A stretch of DNA of 64,000 nucleotides from Planomicrobium sp. Y74 (GCF_003668635.1 NZ_RCWH01000005.1:124001-188000), one strand, 5' to 3'; counted from the stretch's first letter, positions 8,196 to 17,564 are shown. Numbers and translations: made by a program. The notes: generated by a model not told the origin, from the sequence alone.

Positions 8196-9466
8196 TGGCT
8201 GTTCTCTTGTTTGTATCTTTTATAGCATTGATATTTTTGGGTATTCCAGTCGCTTTTAGTCTCGGTTTGTCTTCTTTGCTTTATCTTTTCCTTGCCGGAA
8301 TCCCACTCGATGTAATTCCGCAGCGTATGTTTGGCGGACTTAATTCGTTTGTCCTGCTCTGTATTCCAGGATTCATTCTCGCAGGAAATTTAATGAACGC
8401 AGGAGGAATCACTACACGCATCATCGGTTTTGCCAATGACTTATTCGGCCATATCCGGGGCGGCTTGGGGCTTGCAAACGTGGGAGCTTCAATGGGCTTT
8501 GCCGGCATTTCGGGAACTGCGCTTGCCGATACGGCGAGCATTGGGTCAATTTTGATTCCTGCTATGAAAAAAGAGGGATATGGATCTGGCTTCTCCGCTG
8601 CGGTAACTGCATCTTCGTCCACAGTAGGTCCTCTTATACCACCTTCTTTACCAATGATTATTGTAGGTACGCTTGCATCTCTTTCAATTGGTGATTTGTT
8701 TTTAGCAGGTGCCATGCCAGGTATTTTGCTTGGTTTGGGACTGATGATTCCGACTTACATTATTTCAGTGAAGCGTAAATATCCGAAAACTGAGCGACAG
8801 CCACTAAAAGTAATTGGCAAAAGCTTTATTGGCGCTTTTTGGGCGATTTTAATGACGTTCATCATTCTTTATGGAATTTTAGGCGGCTTCTTTACACCAA
8901 CTGAAGCTTCAATCGTTGCTGTTCTGTATGCCTTTGTTATAGGCATCTTCGTATACAAAGAATTACCTATAAAAAAGATTCCTGAAGTTATGCTGTCATC
9001 AATGACAGCTACAGCATCTATCATGTTGCTTGTCGGTTTTGCAAACCTGTTTGGCTGGATTATGGTTCGGGAGCAAATCCCGCAACTCGTAGCTGAATCT
9101 ATTTTAGGAGTCTCTACGAATGCAATAATTGTCATTCTGTTGATTAACTTGCTACTGTTGTTTGTCGGTACTTTTATGGAAACAATTGCCGCACTCGTTA
9201 TCTTGTTCCCTGTATTGCTTCCAATTGCCCTTACAGTCGGCATGGACCCGATTCAATTTGGGGTTATGATGGTGCTGAACTTAGTTATAGGTCTTATGAC
9301 GCCTCCGGTGGGCGTGTGTCTTTTTGTCGCTTCTCAAATAGGAAAGGTGTCAATTGGGACCACGTCCAAAGAGCTTATTCCATTTTTAGGAGTCAGCTTA
9401 GTCGTATTAATGCTGGTGGCATTTGTTCCGCAAGTTACACTCTTTTTACCAAGTCTGTTTGAATAA
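8195..9466 (+). CDS. dctM: TRAP transporter large permease, DctM family
   Basis: A 423-residue, ~12-segment permease that carries the substrate with a sodium gradient (family knowledge). DctM/IT-superfamily signatures include GISGTALADTASIGSILIP and TVGPLIPPSLPMIIVG in the first half, and the inverted-repeat counterpart LMTPPVGVCLFV near the C-terminus. It completes a DctPQM set embedded between the reductase and the dehydrogenase/dehydratase genes of the sugar-acid pathway. Confidence 0.94.
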   Translation: MAVLLFVSFIALIFLGIPVAFSLGLSSLLYLFLAGIPLDVIPQRMFGGLNSFVLLCIPGFILAGNLMNAGGITTRIIGFANDLFGHIRGGLGLANVGASMGFAGISGTALADTASIGSILIPAMKKEGYGSGFSAAVTASSSTVGPLIPPSLPMIIVGTLASLSIGDLFLAGAMPGILLGLGLMIPTYIISVKRKYPKTERQPLKVIGKSFIGAFWAILMTFIILYGILGGFFTPTEASIVAVLYAFVIGIFVYKELPIKKIPEVMLSSMTATASIMLLVGFANLFGWIMVREQIPQLVAESILGVSTNAIIVILLINLLLLFVGTFMETIAALVILFPVLLPIALTVGMDPIQFGVMMVLNLVIGLMTPPVGVCLFVASQIGKVSIGTTSKELIPFLGVSLVVLMLVAFVPQVTLFLPSLFE

Positions 9467-9475
9467 GGTGGTTAC

Positions 9476-10498
9476 ATGATGAAAGCTGTTCAAGTTCCAT
9501 ATGCGAATGAACTAAAAATTATTGAAATACCAAAGCCAAGCCTTCAAAATGCTGATGATGTGCTTGTTAAAGTGAAGCGCGTAGGCATTTGCGGGTCTGA
9601 TATGCATATTTACCATGGAACTAACCCGCTTGCGACATATCCAAGAATTGTAGGTCATGAAGTGGCTGGAGAAGTGATCGAAGTAGCGGAAGGGGTCAAC
9701 AATTTAAAAGTTGGAGACCATGTTGTGGTCGAGCCGATCAGTTACTGTGGTGAATGTTATGCCTGCCGTAAAGGCCGGCCGAATGTTTGCGAAAAGCTCT
9801 CTGTTTTTGGTGTCCACGAGGATGGAGGTATGCGTGAGTACGCTGTTCTGCCTGAAAAACAGCTCCATGCAGTAAATAAAGAATTGAGCTGGGATGAAGT
9901 CGTCTTAGCAGAGCCTTATACAATTGGTGCCCAGGCAGTATGGCGCGGCAATGTGGAAAAAGGCGACACAGTACTAATTCAAGGATGCGGTCCTATTGGT
10001 ATCTGTATCTTGAAAATGGCGAAAATTGCCGGTGCTACTGTCTATATGACAGATCTGGATGAAAAAAGAATGGATTTTGCCAAAGAAAGTGGAGCAGATC
10101 ATGTGATTGATGCAGGCAATGAATCGGTGAAAGACCGTATTCTTGAATTGACTGACGGTGAAGGGGCTAATACAGTAATTGATGCTGTTTGCCTGCCTTC
10201 TACGGTGGAATTAAGTATCGAGTTAGTTTCTGTAGCCGGAAATGTCGTGATTTTAGGATTTGACGAGCGTCCTTCCGCCCTTCCGCAGCTGCCGATTACA
10301 AAAAAAGAAATAACCATTACAGGTTCTCGGCTGCAGACTGATCAATTCGGAAAAGTAGTCGAGTTATTAAACAATGGCAAATTGAAATCAGACGGATTAA
10401 TTACACATCGCTTTTCTTTAAACGATGTTCAAGAAGCATTTACATTTGTTGAAAAAAATCCGGACAAAGTGCGTAAAGCATTGATTGTCTTCGAATAA
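9476..10498 (+). CDS. Zinc-dependent alcohol dehydrogenase, probable sugar-acid (L-gulonate-type) dehydrogenase
   Basis: Medium-chain dehydrogenase, 340 residues. Catalytic zinc ligands are visible: Cys in [13 protein letters not shown] and His-Glu in GHEVAGEV. The structural zinc site has four Cys in [16 protein letters not shown] Rossmann loop follows ([16 protein letters not shown]). Similar enzymes in uronate operons (for example B. subtilis YjmD, E. coli RspB) act on L-gulonate or related aldonates. Here it may feed fructuronate to the mannonate oxidoreductase encoded three genes on. The substrate is inferred. Confidence 0.85.
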   Translation: MMKAVQVPYANELKIIEIPKPSLQNADDVLVKVKRVGICGSDMHIYHGTNPLATYPRIVGHEVAGEVIEVAEGVNNLKVGDHVVVEPISYCGECYACRKGRPNVCEKLSVFGVHEDGGMREYAVLPEKQLHAVNKELSWDEVVLAEPYTIGAQAVWRGNVEKGDTVLIQGCGPIGICILKMAKIAGATVYMTDLDEKRMDFAKESGADHVIDAGNESVKDRILELTDGEGANTVIDAVCLPSTVELSIELVSVAGNVVILGFDERPSALPQLPITKKEITITGSRLQTDQFGKVVELLNNGKLKSDGLITHRFSLNDVQEAFTFVEKNPDKVRKALIVFE

Positions 10499-10507
10499 GG
10501 AGTGCAG

Positions 10508-11131
10508 ATGATGATTCCGAAAATGGAGGTTTACCAGCAATTGCTGGAATCTAAAATTGTGGCCGTCATTCGCGGAAAAGACGCACAGGAAGCGATTGCA
10601 GTTGCAGAAGCTTCAATTCAAGGCGGTCTTAAAGCGATTGAAGTGACGTATACGACACCAAATGTGGCTAAGGTATTTGAAAAGCTGAGTGAATCGGATG
10701 CATTGATTGGAGCGGGAACCGTGCTTGATGCAGAGACGGCACGCCATGCCATATTGCACGGAGCCAAATTCGTCGTGAGCCCTCAATTTGATTCGTCGAT
10801 CGCAAAACTATGCAATCGCTACAGCGTGCCTTACCTGCCAGGTTGTATGACAGTAAAAGAAATGGTTCAAGCTAACGAATATGGCTGTGACATCTTAAAG
10901 CTGTTCCCTGCAAATGGTTTTGAACCATCTTTCATCGGCTCTGTTAATGGTCCGCTCCCACATGTGAGAATTATGCCAACCGGCGGGATCAATATAGAGA
11001 ATATGAATGACTGGCTGGAGGCTGGGGCAGTCGCTGTAGGCATCGGCAGTGATTTAACGAAGACATACCGTTCTTCAGGCAAAGATGCCGTAAGCGAATT
11101 AGTGAAGGACTATCTGAAGAGATTAGCTTAA
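10508..11131 (+). CDS. eda: 2-keto-3-deoxy-6-phosphogluconate (KDPG) aldolase
   Basis: Class I aldolase cleaving KDPG to pyruvate and glyceraldehyde-3-phosphate. Conserved elements are the VIRGKDAQEA start, the general base Glu in IEVTYTTPN, GAGTVLDAETA, and the Schiff-base Lys in DILKLFPANGF. The length of ~208 residues is normal. Two ATGs lie at 10508 and 10511 (spacing 5 and 8 from AAGGAG), so the start is uncertain by one codon. It closes the pathway begun by UxuA and KdgK. Confidence 0.93.
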   Translation: MMIPKMEVYQQLLESKIVAVIRGKDAQEAIAVAEASIQGGLKAIEVTYTTPNVAKVFEKLSESDALIGAGTVLDAETARHAILHGAKFVVSPQFDSSIAKLCNRYSVPYLPGCMTVKEMVQANEYGCDILKLFPANGFEPSFIGSVNGPLPHVRIMPTGGINIENMNDWLEAGAVAVGIGSDLTKTYRSSGKDAVSELVKDYLKRLA

Positions 11132-11146
11132 CAGAGGAGTGTTTAT

Positions 11147-12205
11147 ATGAATATTACGTTTCGGTGGTACGGACAAGGAAACGACAGTGTCCAGCTTGAG
11201 CAGGTTAAGCAAATTCCAGGAACAAAAGGAATCGTCTGGGCACTTCATCATAAGCCTGCAGGCGCTGTCTGGGAAAAGGAAGAAATCCAGTCAGAAGTGG
11301 ATTATATTAAATCGTTCGGCTTCCATGCCGATGTAGTTGAAAGTGTCAACGTCCATGAATCGATAAAATTGGGGAACGAAGAACGTAATCAGTATATTGA
11401 AAACTATAAAGAAACGATTCGAAATCTAGGCGAAGCCGGAGTCAAAGTAATTTGCTATAATTTCATGCCGATTTTTGATTGGACAAGAACTTCTTTATAT
11501 CATCCGCTTCCGGACGGCTCAACAGCTCTATTTTTTGAAAAAGAAAAAATTGAATCCCAAGATCCTGCTGAATTGATCAAAACCGTTGCTTCTGCATCCG
11601 ATATGACATTACCTGGCTGGGAGCCTGAAAAAATGGCGAGAATTCAAGAGCTGTTCCAGGCTTATAAAGGGATGGACGAAGAAAATCTATGGGGGAATCT
11701 TACTTATTTCCTGGAGGCAATCCTGCCGACAGCAGAAGCGAGCGGCATCCAAATGGCCATTCACCCGGATGATCCACCCTGGTCAATTTTCGGGTTGCCG
11801 CGCATCATGACGGGTGAAAAAAGTTGGGAACGCCTCATCGCTATTTCTGATTCTCCATCGAACGGGATTACATTCTGCACAGGTTCCATGGGGGCAAATC
11901 CTGAAAATGATATGGTGGATTTGGCATCGAAGTATGCCAAGCACTCGCCATTTGCTCATTTACGCAACGTCAAGATTTTTGAAAACGGAGATTTCATTGA
12001 AACTTCCCATTACACGCAAGACGGATCAATCGATCTTACTGGAGTAGTAAGTGAATTGTCGAAACAGGATTACAAGGGCTATGTACGTCCCGATCACGGC
12101 CGCCACATTTGGAGTGAAGAATGCAGACCGGGCTACGGTTTATATGATCGTGCTTTAGGCATCATGTACCTTCTGGGATTATGGGATGCACATCAAACAA
12201 AATAA
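11147..12205 (+). CDS. uxuA: D-mannonate dehydratase
   Basis: Dehydrates D-mannonate to 2-keto-3-deoxygluconate. The 352 residues form a TIM-barrel of the UxuA family. Family blocks seen are FRWYGQGNDSV at the N-terminus, CYNFMPIFDWTRTSL, the metal-site HPDDPPWSIFGLPRI (about residue 205), TFCTGSMGANPEN and RPDHGRHIW near the C-terminus. It is a key marker that the operon handles hexuronate/mannonate. No glucuronate isomerase (UxaC) is encoded nearby. Confidence 0.95.
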   Translation: MNITFRWYGQGNDSVQLEQVKQIPGTKGIVWALHHKPAGAVWEKEEIQSEVDYIKSFGFHADVVESVNVHESIKLGNEERNQYIENYKETIRNLGEAGVKVICYNFMPIFDWTRTSLYHPLPDGSTALFFEKEKIESQDPAELIKTVASASDMTLPGWEPEKMARIQELFQAYKGMDEENLWGNLTYFLEAILPTAEASGIQMAIHPDDPPWSIFGLPRIMTGEKSWERLIAISDSPSNGITFCTGSMGANPENDMVDLASKYAKHSPFAHLRNVKIFENGDFIETSHYTQDGSIDLTGVVSELSKQDYKGYVRPDHGRHIWSEECRPGYGLYDRALGIMYLLGLWDAHQTK

Positions 12206-12215
12206 GGAGGTTGCC

Positions 12216-13052
12216 ATGTTTACCAATCATGAAAATATCGCAGGCCGTACGGCCGTTATAACAGGAGGAAGCGGAGTGCTTTGCTCTGAAATGGCACGCC
12301 AGCTTGCAGCGCAGAACGTTAAAGTCGCTGTTCTTAATCGCACTGCTGAAAAAGGCGAAGAAGTCGCCGGGGAAATTCGGAGTAACGGTGGTGAAGCGAT
12401 TGCCATAGCGGCAGATGTACTTGACCGCAAATCACTTGAAAAAGCCAAAGATCAGATTTTAGAAAATTTTGGCCGTATCGATATCTTGATTAATGGGGCA
12501 GGCGGCAACCATCCCGATGCCATCACAGCGATTGAGACGCATGATGCCGACACGCAGGAAAAGTCGTTTTTCGATTTAGAAGAAGATGGTTTTTCGCGTG
12601 TGTTCGCCAGTAATTTCACGGGTTCATTTTTAGCCAGCCAAGTGTTCGGCAAAGAACTGTTGAAACAGGACGCTCCGGTAATATTAAATATTTCATCCAT
12701 GAGTGCTTTTTCTCCGATGACAAAAGTGCCGGCATACAGTGCGGCGAAATCAGCTATCAATAACTTTACGATGTGGATGGCTGTGCATTTTGCCGAGCAG
12801 AACCTGCGTGTCAACGCCATTGCGCCAGGATTTTTCTTGACTGCTCAGAATCGTGATCTTCTCTTGGAACAAGACGGCTCATTGACTGCGCGTTCAAAGA
12901 AAGTCATGGCTGGAACGCCGATGAAGCGTTTCGGTAAACCGGTTGACCTGGTCGGAACAATGCTCTGGCTTTTAGATGAAAATTATTCAGGGTTTGTCAC
13001 CGGAATTACAGTTCCTGTAGATGGCGGATTTATGGCTTACTCAGGTGTATAA
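12216..13052 (+). CDS. uxuB: SDR-family D-mannonate oxidoreductase (fructuronate reductase)
   Basis: Short-chain dehydrogenase, 278 residues. The nucleotide loop is ITGGSGVLCSEMA, a form of the glycine motif that I associate with the SDR-type mannonate oxidoreductases of Firmicutes. Catalytic Ser lies in NISSMSAFS and Tyr/Lys in YSAAKSA. Expected reaction: D-fructuronate to D-mannonate. ATG 12216 with AAGGAGG 6-7 bases upstream is chosen over an in-frame start at 12186 that would overlap uxuA. A terminator follows. Confidence 0.88.
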   Translation: MFTNHENIAGRTAVITGGSGVLCSEMARQLAAQNVKVAVLNRTAEKGEEVAGEIRSNGGEAIAIAADVLDRKSLEKAKDQILENFGRIDILINGAGGNHPDAITAIETHDADTQEKSFFDLEEDGFSRVFASNFTGSFLASQVFGKELLKQDAPVILNISSMSAFSPMTKVPAYSAAKSAINNFTMWMAVHFAEQNLRVNAIAPGFFLTAQNRDLLLEQDGSLTARSKKVMAGTPMKRFGKPVDLVGTMLWLLDENYSGFVTGITVPVDGGFMAYSGV

Positions 13053-13059
13053 AAATAAA

Positions 13060-13088
13060 AACCGCATTCTAAGGAATGTGGTTTTTTT
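13060..13088 (+). terminator. Rho-independent terminator after uxuB
   Basis: Arms AACCGCATTC and GAATGTGGTT (one G-U pair) followed by seven T. It separates the main operon from the HPS-family gene 16 bases downstream, so that gene depends on read-through or an unseen promoter. Confidence 0.85.
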
Positions 13089-13103
13089 AATAGGAGTGAT
13101 GGA

Positions 13104-13730
13104 GTGAAAATTCAGCTTGCACTGGATCGGTTAACAAAGGATGAATGCTTTCATATTGTAAGAGAAACAATGGATTTTATTGATTGGATTGAAATTGGTA
13201 CGGGCATTATTAAAGAATATGGCATGAGTATCGTGAAGGAAATGAAAAACTTGTATCCCGATAAGATGATTGTTGCGGATATGAAGACGTGTGATGCAGG
13301 CAAACATGAGGCTGAGCAGGCGTTCAGGGCAGGAGCGGATGTCATGACTGTGATGGGGTTTGCCAACAACCAAACCATTCTTGATGCACTCGAAGTGGCC
13401 CGGAGTTACAACAAACAAGTCATGATTGATCTTTTAGAGATTAAAGAAAAGGAACGTGTGGAGGAATTAAACCGTTTAGGAGTTGATTTTTTTTGCCTGC
13501 ATATCGGAAAAGACAGCCAGCTGCAGGGGGAATCCATAAAAGAAGGTCAAATGAAGCTGGTATCTGGATTGGAATTGGTTCACATTGCAGTTGCAGGAGG
13601 AGTTAACGAAGATTCTGTTGGAAATTTTTTAAATAAAGCCATTCAAGTGGCAATTGTAGGAAGTGCTATTACCAAAAGTGATAATCCTTCAGAAGCGGCA
13701 AAAAGGATGCGAGAAGCAATCCATAGTTAA
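13104..13730 (+). CDS. 3-hexulose-6-phosphate synthase / 3-keto-L-gulonate-6-phosphate decarboxylase family protein
   Basis: A 208-residue member of the OMP-decarboxylase superfamily branch that contains HPS (HxlA) and KGPDC (UlaD/SgbH). The catalytic D-x-K-x-x-D motif is present as ADMKTCDAGKHEAE (about residues 58-71), with EIGTGI, GKDSQLQG and a phosphate-binding end IAVAGGV/VAIVGSAIT. HPS would condense formaldehyde with ribulose-5-phosphate; KGPDC would decarboxylate a keto-gulonate phosphate. Sequence alone does not decide. An hxlB-type partner at 4986 favours HPS, while the YiaK/TRAP context would suit KGPDC. ATG/GTG choice: GTG at 13104 with AGGAGTGATGGA upstream. Confidence 0.78.
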   Translation: MKIQLALDRLTKDECFHIVRETMDFIDWIEIGTGIIKEYGMSIVKEMKNLYPDKMIVADMKTCDAGKHEAEQAFRAGADVMTVMGFANNQTILDALEVARSYNKQVMIDLLEIKEKERVEELNRLGVDFFCLHIGKDSQLQGESIKEGQMKLVSGLELVHIAVAGGVNEDSVGNFLNKAIQVAIVGSAITKSDNPSEAAKRMREAIHS

Positions 13731-13945
13731 ATCCTTTTTTGAAGTGCTTCTCAAGGGAGAGCGCTTCTAACTACAGTGTACGGCAATTTATATTTTTTAT
13801 ATTGATCCCGGTTTTTCAAATTTAACATTCCCTAGCCATCTCTCTATGCTTTAATTAGTTATAGAATTTTTATGAAATCATGCTCCTTTAAGAGAAATGA
13901 AATCTTGGCGAAAACTTTGTTTCAGCTTAATAATGGAATATAAAT

Positions 13946-13984
13946 GGGCTCCTAGAGATTTTCTCTGTGGGGTCTGGTTTTTTA
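13946..13984 (+). terminator. Terminator-like element (terminator-family copy B)
   Basis: GGGCTCC can pair with GGGGTCT using several G-U pairs in the plus-strand RNA, an inner AGAG/CTCT extends the stem, and a T run and TTATTATGT follow. It is homologous to the elements at 2671, 28024 and 51091, though the 5' arm has drifted. It lies over 200 bases past the HPS-family gene and just before a gene remnant. Confidence 0.55.
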
Positions 13985-13998
13985 TTATGTAAAAAATT

Positions 13999-14243
13999 GA
14001 TCTGCATGAACTTCGGGTTACTGAAGATTTTCCGGATATTAAAATAGCTATTGCAGTAGGCATACCAAAAAACACTCTCTATCATTTTATGGCAAGAAGT
14101 TTGATGCAGTTATTATAGGGAGTGCAATCACTGCAGCTGATAATCCGGCGCAAGCAGCAAAAGAGTTAATGAATGAGTTAAATAAATCAGGTTCAACCGC
14201 GACTAGTAAGTTTATAACTTGGACATATCGGCTGTATAAATAG
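13999..14243 (+). pseudogene. Frameshifted 3' remnant of a second HPS/KGPDC-family gene
   Basis: Two overlapping frames together resemble the end of the family encoded at 13104. The first (from 13999) reads DIKIAIAVGIPKNTLYHFMA, matching the penultimate strand/loop. After a frameshift near 14090-14097 the second reads KFDAVIIGSAITAADNPAQA and on to a stop at 14243, matching VAIVGSAITKSDNPSEAAKR of the intact gene. There is no start and no N-terminal half. It is either a decayed duplicate or a relic of an earlier cluster arrangement. Confidence 0.75.
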
Positions 14244-14276
14244 TGCATAGAAAGTATCTATCTAGAAATGAAAAAC

Positions 14277-14315
14277 GGTTGCCGAAGAAGTTTCTCTTCA
14301 GCAACCATTTTTTAT
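14277..14315. terminator. Bidirectional terminator between convergent genes
   Basis: Arms GGTTGCCGAAGAA and CTCTTCAGCAACC with a T-rich tail on the plus strand (ATTTTTT). AAAAAC precedes the stem, giving a T run on the minus strand. It can serve both the HPS remnant and the minus-strand SDR gene that ends at 14411. Confidence 0.85.
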
Positions 14316-14410
14316 GTTAATTTAAAATATAAAGTAGAAGATATGTTTTTTGTTTTTGTTTAAAATATAGTTTGCGTTCAAATAGTCTTAGGATTTATCT
14401 AGCTAAACTA

Positions 14411-15175
14411 TTATATTGCAGTCCATCCGCCATCTACTTTAATAGTTTCTCCTGTTACAAAGTTCGCTAAATTAGATGCTAAATACAATACGGCCCCGGA
14501 AATATCTTCGGGCTGAGACAGCCCATCCAAAAGAATCCGGCTATCGACATCTTTTTTAAATTCCTTATCCTCAAACATCTTAGTGGTTAATTCAGTTTCA
14601 ATAAATGTAGGGGCAACTGCATTAACACGTATACCTGCAGGCGCCCACTCAACTGCCAGGGCTTTTGTTAATTGGACGAGGCCGCCCTTGCTTGAACAAT
14701 ATGCTGCGCGCTTTATATAGCCGACAAATGCCATTTGAGAAGCAATATTAATGATTCTGCCGCTCTTTTGATCCATCATATGCTTTGCAGCAGCTTGACT
14801 GGCAAAAAACGCCGTTTTCAAGTTTAAATCCAATACCGTGTCCCAATCCTCTTCGGTTACTTCCAAAGCAGGTTTTGCAATGTTGACACCGGCATTATTA
14901 ATAAGCACATCAATACTCCCGAAAGTGGCTGCAGTCGTATCAACCAAATATTTAACTTCATCAATTTTGCTTAAATCTCCTGAGATAGCAATACATTTAT
15001 CATTATATTGTCGAAGCTCGTTTAATGTTTCTGCTAGTACTGTTTTATTTCTCCCGGAAATTACTACATTAGCGTTCAATTTGGCAAAAGTAAGCGCAAT
15101 GCTTTTACCGATTCCTTTACTTCCGCCAGTCACTATTACCGTCTTATTTTCGATTTCAGAGAAATAACTATTCAA
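14411..15175 (-). CDS. SDR-family oxidoreductase, last gene of the HisD-like operon
   Basis: Classical short-chain dehydrogenase, 254 residues. The NAD(P) loop is VTGGSKGIGKSIAL, with NNAGVNIAKPA, catalytic Ser in INIASQMAF, Tyr/Lys in AAYCSSKGG and a normal VDGGWTAI end. It resembles gluconate-5-dehydrogenase and 3-oxoacyl-ACP-reductase-like SDRs, but the substrate cannot be assigned. It lies 31 bases downstream of the HisD-like gene on the same strand, so the two probably act in sequence on a polyol or hydroxy-acid. Confidence 0.88.
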   Translation of the reverse strand: MNSYFSEIENKTVIVTGGSKGIGKSIALTFAKLNANVVISGRNKTVLAETLNELRQYNDKCIAISGDLSKIDEVKYLVDTTAATFGSIDVLINNAGVNIAKPALEVTEEDWDTVLDLNLKTAFFASQAAAKHMMDQKSGRIINIASQMAFVGYIKRAAYCSSKGGLVQLTKALAVEWAPAGIRVNAVAPTFIETELTTKMFEDKEFKKDVDSRILLDGLSQPEDISGAVLYLASNLANFVTGETIKVDGGWTAI

Positions 15176-15206
15176 GTAAAGACCTCCTCGAGTTCTGTCA
15201 ATAAGC

Positions 15207-16484
15207 TTATTTCTTTTCGTATCTTCTTACTCTGAGAAGAGCCTGTTCAGCATGCCCCGCGAAGTTTTCCAACTGGCAAAGACGTGCAGCCACTTTACCC
15301 ATTTCAACTGTAGCTTCAGGTGTTACTTTCTGATAGGTAACAGTTTTTATGAATTTTCCGACCCAAAGTCCACCAGTATAGCGGGCCGCTCCTTTGGTGG
15401 GTAAAGTATGATTGGTCCCGATGACTTTATCGCCATAAGCTACATTTGTTTCAGGCCCTAAAAACAAGCATCCGTAGTTCGTCATGTTTTCAAGGAAGTA
15501 ATTTGGATCTTCAGTCAATATTTCTACATGTTCAAATGCTAATTTATCGGCTTCAATTCGCGCTTCTTCAATAGTTTCTACCAAAAGAATCTGACCGTAA
15601 TCCTCCCATGAAGTGCGGGCAATATCGGCGGTTGCGAGGGTCTCTAATTGGCGCTCAATCTCTACAACAGTTTCTTCGGCTAATTTTTCCGAAGTAGTAA
15701 TCAATGCACCGGGAGAAGTGGGCCCATGCTCACCTTGTCCAAGCAGATCTGTGGCTACCATTTCAGCATCAGCTGTATGGTCTGCTACTACTAGTGTTTC
15801 GGTAGGGCCGGCAAATAAATCAATTCCTACTCGTCCATAAAGCTGACGTTTTGCCTCAGCTACAAAAGCATTGCCGGGTCCGACAATCATATCGACAGAG
15901 TCGATTGTTTCGGTACCAAGGGCCATAGCTGCCATAGCTTGAATTCCGCCTACTAAGTAGATTTCATCTGCACCGGCTAATGACATTGCGGCAATTGTCG
16001 CATGAGGAATTTCTCCATTTATTGGTGGAGTACAAGCGATTACACGTTTTACTCCGGCAACTTTTGCAGTTAATACACTCATATGAGCTGATGCCACCAT
16101 AGGGTAACGTCCACCAGGGATATAACAACCTACACTGTTTACCGGAATGTTTTTATGGCCCAGTATTACTCCTGGTATATTTTCTACTTCGACATTATTC
16201 AGAGAAGCTAATTGCGCTTCAGCAAATTCCCGGATATTTTTTTGAGCAAATTTAATGTCCTCAATTACATCAGCAGGAACTTTAGAGATGATATCCTCTA
16301 TTTGAGAAACATTTAATCTGAAAGATTCAGGGGACCAATTATCAAATTTTATAGACAATTCCCGAACTGCTTGGTCACCCCTCGATTCGACATCTTTTAA
16401 TGCAGCTGCTACAATTTCGGATACTTTCGTATCGTTGGCAGTTAATTCTTCTTGAGATTTTCCTGCTTTTAATATTTTTACCAT
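15207..16484 (-). CDS. Histidinol-dehydrogenase-family (HisD/HpsN-like) dehydrogenase
   Basis: A 425-residue zinc-NAD dehydrogenase of the HisD fold. All mechanistic positions known from HisD are recognisable: Gln/His in [10 protein letters not shown], the Glu-His base pair in FEHVEI, Asp in [14 protein letters not shown], and a C-terminal zinc His in [14 protein letters not shown]. No other his genes are near, and the neighbours are an SDR, a LacI regulator and a carboxylate transporter. It is therefore probably a catabolic paralogue performing a four-electron alcohol-to-carboxylate oxidation, like sulfopropanediol dehydrogenase HpsN. Substrate unknown. GGAGG sits 7 bases before ATG. Confidence 0.85.
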   Translation of the reverse strand: MVKILKAGKSQEELTANDTKVSEIVAAALKDVESRGDQAVRELSIKFDNWSPESFRLNVSQIEDIISKVPADVIEDIKFAQKNIREFAEAQLASLNNVEVENIPGVILGHKNIPVNSVGCYIPGGRYPMVASAHMSVLTAKVAGVKRVIACTPPINGEIPHATIAAMSLAGADEIYLVGGIQAMAAMALGTETIDSVDMIVGPGNAFVAEAKRQLYGRVGIDLFAGPTETLVVADHTADAEMVATDLLGQGEHGPTSPGALITTSEKLAEETVVEIERQLETLATADIARTSWEDYGQILLVETIEEARIEADKLAFEHVEILTEDPNYFLENMTNYGCLFLGPETNVAYGDKVIGTNHTLPTKGAARYTGGLWVGKFIKTVTYQKVTPEATVEMGKVAARLCQLENFAGHAEQALLRVRRYEKK

Positions 16485-16538
16485 GTAAATTCCTCCAAAC
16501 TATTTTTTGAATACGTATGCAAAACGCAATTGAGTATT

Positions 16539-16567
16539 ATAATATTCTAATTAATCTATAAAGTCAA
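16539..16567 (-). promoter_or_regulatory. Probable sigma-A promoter of the HisD-like/SDR operon
   Basis: On the minus strand TTGACT (16567-16562), 17 bases, then TATTAT (16544-16539). This gives the two enzyme genes their own promoter downstream of the LacI gene. An A/T-rich segment containing TTGCGTTTTGCATACG follows the expected start point and is a possible binding site for the adjacent LacI protein, but its symmetry is weak. Confidence 0.55.
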
Positions 16568-16574
16568 ACTAGTT

Positions 16575-17564
16575 TCAAGTAGTTTGACGGTCGATTAATC
16601 TGCCGTCCAGTTCCAGTGCTTTGGCTTCTCCAGTGTAATCATGGATTTCCGCCAATAAATAATTTACCGTCTGTTCTACCATTTCTACAATTGGCTGCTC
16701 CCAAGTAGTTAATTCATATGCCGGCCATCCAGCCATATCTATATTGTCAAAACCAACAACCCTGGTTGTCGTAGGGATTGTCACAGAATTTTTTCTCAAA
16801 GCATCAATTACACCAAGAGCCATAATATCATTGCCTACAAAAAATGCATTTGGCATTACATTGTCTTCCATAATCTGAAGAGCGGTATTGTATCCTCCCT
16901 CATAAGTATAATCAGACGAAAATTTTTGATAAGGAATATTGTGGGAAGCAAGAACTTCAAAAAAACCTTTTTGTCGATCTTGATTTGTAGAGGTATCAGT
17001 ATTTCCGGCAATATAAATCATGTCTTTAGCGCCTTTACTGATTAGAAATTCGGCTATTTTTCTGCCTGCATTTAAATTGTTGCAGCATACTGAAAAAAAA
17101 TTATCCGTATACAATTTGCGGTTGAAAAAGACTAAAGGTATCTTGCTTTCTTGAAAAGATTCAGCTACTTTCAATGACATAGTCGCATCGGTTATTATTA
17201 CACCGGCAACTTTATAATTTATCAGGTTTTCAATATCCTCTTTCTGAATTTCCTCATTGTTCGTGTGAACAAATAACACGCTATAACCATGGGCTTTAAA
17301 AAAAGTTGTAAATTGTTTTAACACTTGTGGGTAAAAAGGATTTTGAACACCTTTCATGACGAGGCCGATAATTTTAGTGCGATTTGTAATCAAACTGCGA
17401 GCAAATTCATTTGGTTTATAGCCCAGTTCTTCAGCTGCTGCGATCACTTTTAAACGTGTTTTCTCGGAGACTTTAGCTCCTTCAAAATATACCCGGGATA
17501 CTGAAGACTGTGAAACTCCAGCTAATTTTGCAACATCTTTTGCGGTAATAGTATGGTTATTCAT
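16575..17564 (-). CDS. LacI-family regulator next to the HisD-like operon
   Basis: A 329-residue LacI/GalR regulator. The HTH is ITAKDVAKLAGVSQSSVSRV, with hinge NEFARSLITNRT and then a sugar-binding-like sensor domain. The start is uncertain: the ATG at 17564 gives the usual short lead before the HTH but lacks a good ribosome site. A GTG at 17615 would add 17 residues, with AAAGGA almost touching it. It is upstream of, and on the same strand as, the dehydrogenase genes and divergent from the TctCBA/tetronate operon, so it could control either or both. Confidence 0.85.
   Translation of the reverse strand: MNNHTITAKDVAKLAGVSQSSVSRVYFEGAKVSEKTRLKVIAAAEELGYKPNEFARSLITNRTKIIGLVMKGVQNPFYPQVLKQFTTFFKAHGYSVLFVHTNNEEIQKEDIENLINYKVAGVIITDATMSLKVAESFQESKIPLVFFNRKLYTDNFFSVCCNNLNAGRKIAEFLISKGAKDMIYIAGNTDTSTNQDRQKGFFEVLASHNIPYQKFSSDYTYEGGYNTALQIMEDNVMPNAFFVGNDIMALGVIDALRKNSVTIPTTTRVVGFDNIDMAGWPAYELTTWEQPIVEMVEQTVNYLLAEIHDYTGEAKALELDGRLIDRQTT

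Noticed and set aside
13740..13768. Possible hairpin after the HPS-family gene (GAAGTGCTTCTC / GAGAGCGCTTC)
   Set aside because: Arms are imperfect and no T run follows; not strong enough to call a terminator.
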